Positions 32,895-35,123 of a stretch of DNA of 35,123 nt are shown one piece after another (the stretch's first letter is position 1; the number at the start of each line of letters is the position of its first letter). The notes beneath the pieces were generated by a model that was not told the DNA's origin, ran no database searches, and was given only the letters and a program-made list of their open reading frames with translations. The translations under genes were made by a program, and so were the position numbers. The stretch is from contig JAMPFN010000020.1 in the NCBI GenBank assembly GCA_023664445.1, positions 1 to 35,123 of the forward strand. Reading direction: 5' to 3'. This DNA is from Clostridium sp. GTDB lineage: Bacteria > Bacillota > Clostridia > Oscillospirales > Ruminococcaceae.

Positions 32895-34715
32895 ATGGGA
32901 CTATTTGATAAATTTAAAAAGAAAAAAGAAAATACGGCTGTAAATAAATCTACAGAAAGCTTACCGGAAACTGTTGAAGAAGTAAAGGAAACTGCTGCCG
33001 ACGATAATTTGTCTGAAAGTATGGGATTAGGCGCTTATATTTATGTCGGCAAGGACAGCGCCCCTTATGAGATCTGGAGCATTTATCAGTCGGAAACAGG
33101 CAGGAGCGACACGTTCAGTCCTCTTGACGATATGGAATCGGCGTTGGCAGATGCCAAAAAGAACTCTACTCCCGATAATCCCGATAAAACCGGAATCGAG
33201 TTTGACAGATTCGTGCATGATATTCAAAGACAATGCGAATCGGTTCTTACCAAAATGAAAAACGATCAGAAAGAGGCTGAAAAGGAACCGAATAAAAATA
33301 TCAAGGTTTCTCCCGTGAACGCAGAGCCTATGCTTTATATGACTAAAAACAAGCTGAGGTTATGGGCGGTTATCATTCCGCCCGTCAACGGCGGCGAGGA
33401 TATTACTTCGGAAACGTTCAAGTTTCAGCTTGATTCGCTTGGTATAAAATATGGTCTTGACAACGAGCTTGTAAAAAAACTTGTTTCTGAAAAGATGTAC
33501 ATGAAAGTCGTACAGATAGCTGTCGGAAAAGACGTTGTGCATGGAAAGAGCGGCACTGTAAAAAATTTGTTTTCAAAGGCGAAAAATCATATCAATATCA
33601 AGGAAGATATTAACGGCAACGTTAACTATAAAGAACTCAATATGATACAGAGTATCCACAAGGGAGATACTATCTGTGAAATAACTCTTCCGACGGACGG
33701 AACTGACGGTATTACTGTTACGGGCGAAACGATCAAAGCGCGTGAAGGCAAATATCCGGTTGTTCCGGCAGGAAAAAATACGGAATTTACAGAGGATAAA
33801 ATGTTCCTTGTCGCTAAAATAGACGGCGAGGTCGTTTATGAGGATAATAAGTTTTTAGTCAGAAATCTTCTGACTATTGACAACGATGTGGATAACGCTG
33901 TCGGAAATATTGATTTTACGGGCGATGTCCTGATAAAGGGAGATGTCCGCGAAGGGTATTCGGTCAAAGCGGAGGGCGACGTCAGGATCACAGGTACTGT
34001 TGAGGGAGCTACCGTTATAGTCGGAGGCGATCTTAATATTGACCGCGGAATGACAGGCGGAAATAAAGGTAAAATTGAAGTTCAGGGTTCTCTTAAATGT
34101 AAATATCTGGAAAATTGCGTTGTTTATGCAAAAGAGGGTATCGAGGCGGATCAGATAATGTACTGCACTCTTTCCACGGATAATAATATAGTTGTAAAGG
34201 GTAAAAAAGGCTCTGTTACAGGCGGCAGGCTTATAGCGGGAGGAAAAATTGACGCGGCTGTTATAGGAACTCCGGCTAACAATACTCTTAAAACAGAGAT
34301 AGTTTTGGGAGTTATACCGCATCTTATCGAACTTGAAAAGGAATTGAAACGTCAGCTTGAAGACGAACAGGCTAAAATACTAAAAATGACGCAGGATATA
34401 ACATATATAAATAAAAATATCAAACAGGTTAATGCGGAACGTAAAGAGCTGCTGAAAAATCTGATGTTCCAATATCAGGTCGACCAGAAGCAGTGTAAGA
34501 AAACAGAAGCTGAACTTGAAGCTGTTACCGAGAAAATACGGCAGAATACAGAAAGCTGCGGTCTTAGCTGCGGTATGATATATCCTATCATGAATCTCAA
34601 TGTATGCGGAGATACGCAAACGATCGACAGAGAAATAAGAGATTGTAAGGTTACAAGAAAGGATGATAAAACTTATATAATGGGTTCAAATCTTGAGAGT
34701 ATGATAATTTTTTAG
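32895..34715 (+). CDS. FapA/DUF342 family protein
   Basis: This 606-residue protein contains the FapA (DUF342) beta-helical domain: GDTICEITLPTDGTDGITVTGE, then VGNIDFTGDVLIKGDVREGYSVKAEGDVRITGTVEGATVIVGGDLNI, with Gly-rich turns. A coiled coil follows (about 465-545, ELEKELKRQLEDEQAKILKM). The N-terminal ~140 residues are charged and variable. I take the ATG at 32895, seven bases after AAGGAGG (32881-32887). Members of this family are often encoded with flagellar or envelope genes, and one is called flagellar assembly protein A, but the molecular role is unclear. It is the last gene of the unit before a terminator. Confidence 0.85.
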   Translation: MGLFDKFKKKKENTAVNKSTESLPETVEEVKETAADDNLSESMGLGAYIYVGKDSAPYEIWSIYQSETGRSDTFSPLDDMESALADAKKNSTPDNPDKTGIEFDRFVHDIQRQCESVLTKMKNDQKEAEKEPNKNIKVSPVNAEPMLYMTKNKLRLWAVIIPPVNGGEDITSETFKFQLDSLGIKYGLDNELVKKLVSEKMYMKVVQIAVGKDVVHGKSGTVKNLFSKAKNHINIKEDINGNVNYKELNMIQSIHKGDTICEITLPTDGTDGITVTGETIKAREGKYPVVPAGKNTEFTEDKMFLVAKIDGEVVYEDNKFLVRNLLTIDNDVDNAVGNIDFTGDVLIKGDVREGYSVKAEGDVRITGTVEGATVIVGGDLNIDRGMTGGNKGKIEVQGSLKCKYLENCVVYAKEGIEADQIMYCTLSTDNNIVVKGKKGSVTGGRLIAGGKIDAAVIGTPANNTLKTEIVLGVIPHLIELEKELKRQLEDEQAKILKMTQDITYINKNIKQVNAERKELLKNLMFQYQVDQKQCKKTEAELEAVTEKIRQNTESCGLSCGMIYPIMNLNVCGDTQTIDREIRDCKVTRKDDKTYIMGSNLESMIIF

Positions 34716-34726
34716 TAAAATTCAAC

Positions 34727-34760
34727 AAAAAACAGTATGCGGATTTGTATACTGTTTTTT
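34727..34760 (+). terminator. rho-independent terminator of the fliA unit
   Basis: AAAAAACAGTAT (34727-34738) and ATACTGTTTTTT (34749-34760) form a 12-bp stem over a 10-nt loop, ending in a run of six Ts. It starts 12 bases after the FapA-family stop and separates that unit from flagellin. Confidence 0.85.
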
Positions 34761-34763
34761 ATT

Positions 34764-34795
34764 TAACTTTTGTAATTAGTAACGATATATATAAT
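34764..34795 (+). promoter_or_regulatory. flagellin promoter, probable sigma-28 with overlapping sigma-A -10
   Basis: TAAC (34764-34767) and AACGATAT (34781-34788) resemble the sigma-28 pattern TAAA-N15-GCCGATAA; the CGATAT core is good but the -35 and spacing are imperfect. A TATAAT (34790-34795) lies right after, without a convincing -35. Late flagellin genes are normally under FliA, which is encoded upstream here. Transcription would start about 140 bases before the ATG. Confidence 0.5.
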
Positions 34796-34888
34796 ATAAG
34801 CAACAAAAACAGATGTGCTGAAAGGAAAGGATCCGCCCGGAGGCGCAGACGGTTTTGAATTGCGAAAATTTATATTTCTCATAAATAA

Positions 34889-34932
34889 CGGAAACAGGGA
34901 AGTTTCCGAATTTAAATGAAAAACATGGAGGT
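34889..34932 (+). promoter_or_regulatory. CsrA-type sites in the flagellin leader
   Basis: CGGAAAC (34889-34895) and GTTTCCG (34902-34908) form a perfect 7-bp stem whose hexaloop AGGGAA displays GGA. ACAGGGAAGT (34894-34903) differs by one base from the CsrA consensus ACARGGAUGU. A second site, ACATGGAGGT (34923-34932), matches ACA-N-GGA-N-GT and contains the flagellin ribosome site GGAGG (34927-34931). This is the two-site layout known from the Bacillus hag leader. The rest of the leader has three more GGA triplets (34824, 34829, 34839), the last in a small CGCC-CGGA-GGCG hairpin. Confidence 0.65.
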
Positions 34933-34939
34933 ATTTGTT

Positions 34940-35123
34940 ATGGGAATGGTAGTAAGAACTAATATCGGCGCGATCAACGCTAACAGAAATCTGACAAAGA
35001 ACAACAAGACAAACTCAAGATCACTTGAGAAACTCGCTTCAGGTTTTAAGATCAACCGTGCAGGCGATGACGCTTCAGGTCTTGCAATTTCTGAAAAGAT
35101 GAAGGCTCAGATCAAGGCTCTTG
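34940..35123 (+). CDS. fliC: flagellin, 5' part (runs off the window)
   Basis: Only the first 61 codons are present. They encode MGMVVRTNIGAINANRNLTK, then RSLEKLASGFKINRAGDDASGLAISEKMKAQIKAL, the conserved N-terminal coiled coil (D0/D1) of flagellin. GGAGG lies eight bases before the ATG. Codon choice is that of a highly expressed gene (AAC, ATC, AAG). It forms the filament, exported by the gate encoded upstream. It follows a terminator and has its own promoter and long leader. The remaining two thirds or more lie outside the window. Confidence 0.96.
   Translation, partial: MGMVVRTNIGAINANRNLTKNNKTNSRSLEKLASGFKINRAGDDASGLAISEKMKAQIKAL

Overview
The window is one nearly continuous flagellar gene cluster of a motile, low-to-moderate GC Gram-positive bacterium. 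Gene content points to Clostridia: a FliY-type switch protein, FlbD, a separate MotA/MotB pair inside the operon, the TIGR02530-type flagellar operon protein, and a YlqG/YlqH-like pair. The small repeats in the first 2.8 kb suggest the Ruminococcaceae/Oscillospiraceae side of Clostridia, but this is a weak impression. All genes called read on the + strand. I see no rRNA, tRNA or CRISPR array.

Region 1 (1-2839) is AT-rich accessory DNA. It has four small orphan genes: a hypothetical, a membrane-anchored LprI-like protein, and two tandem paralogous membrane-anchored proteins. Two ~162-bp MITE-like elements with 18-19 bp terminal inverted repeats flank the paralog pair in opposite orientation. 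A strong GC hairpin and two isolated MITE-like termini lie just before the next gene.

Region 2 (2840-6298) is a single 1152-residue superfamily 1 (UPF1/DNA2/NAM7-like) helicase with a long coiled-coil insert and a C-terminal winged-helix-like tail.

Region 3 (about 6342-27924) is the main flagellar operon. Its order is flgB flgC fliE fliF fliG fliH fliI fliJ fliK flgD, a TIGR02530-type gene, flgE flbD motA motB fliM fliY fliO fliP fliQ fliR flhB flhA. It begins with a good sigma-A-type promoter. It encodes, in order, rod, MS-ring, C-ring, export ATPase complex, hook ruler, hook cap, hook, stator, switch and export gate.

Region 4 (about 27943-34760) has its own promoter, which shares an identical 20-bp core with the flgB promoter. 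It carries fliA (sigma-28), flgF, flgG, a FliK-like protein, a free-standing FlhB C-terminal domain, a PilZ (c-di-GMP) protein and a FapA/DUF342 protein, and ends in a clear terminator.

Region 5 (34764 to the end) is the flagellin gene (5' part only). Its long leader carries two good CsrA-type sites, one in a hairpin hexaloop and one over the ribosome binding site.

The most notable observation is that the motor appears uncoupled from the usual chemotaxis signal. FliM and FliY both lack the N-terminal CheY-docking peptide, FliY has lost both active-site Asn residues of its CheC-like phosphatase domain, and cheY, fliL, flhF, flhG and the che block are missing from their customary slots. A PilZ c-di-GMP receptor is in the cluster and may be the alternative control input. 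Other points of interest are a FliK ruler with nine nearly identical 27-33 residue repeats, a possible second export-switch module (FliK-like plus FlhB-C), and the CsrA-type flagellin leader.
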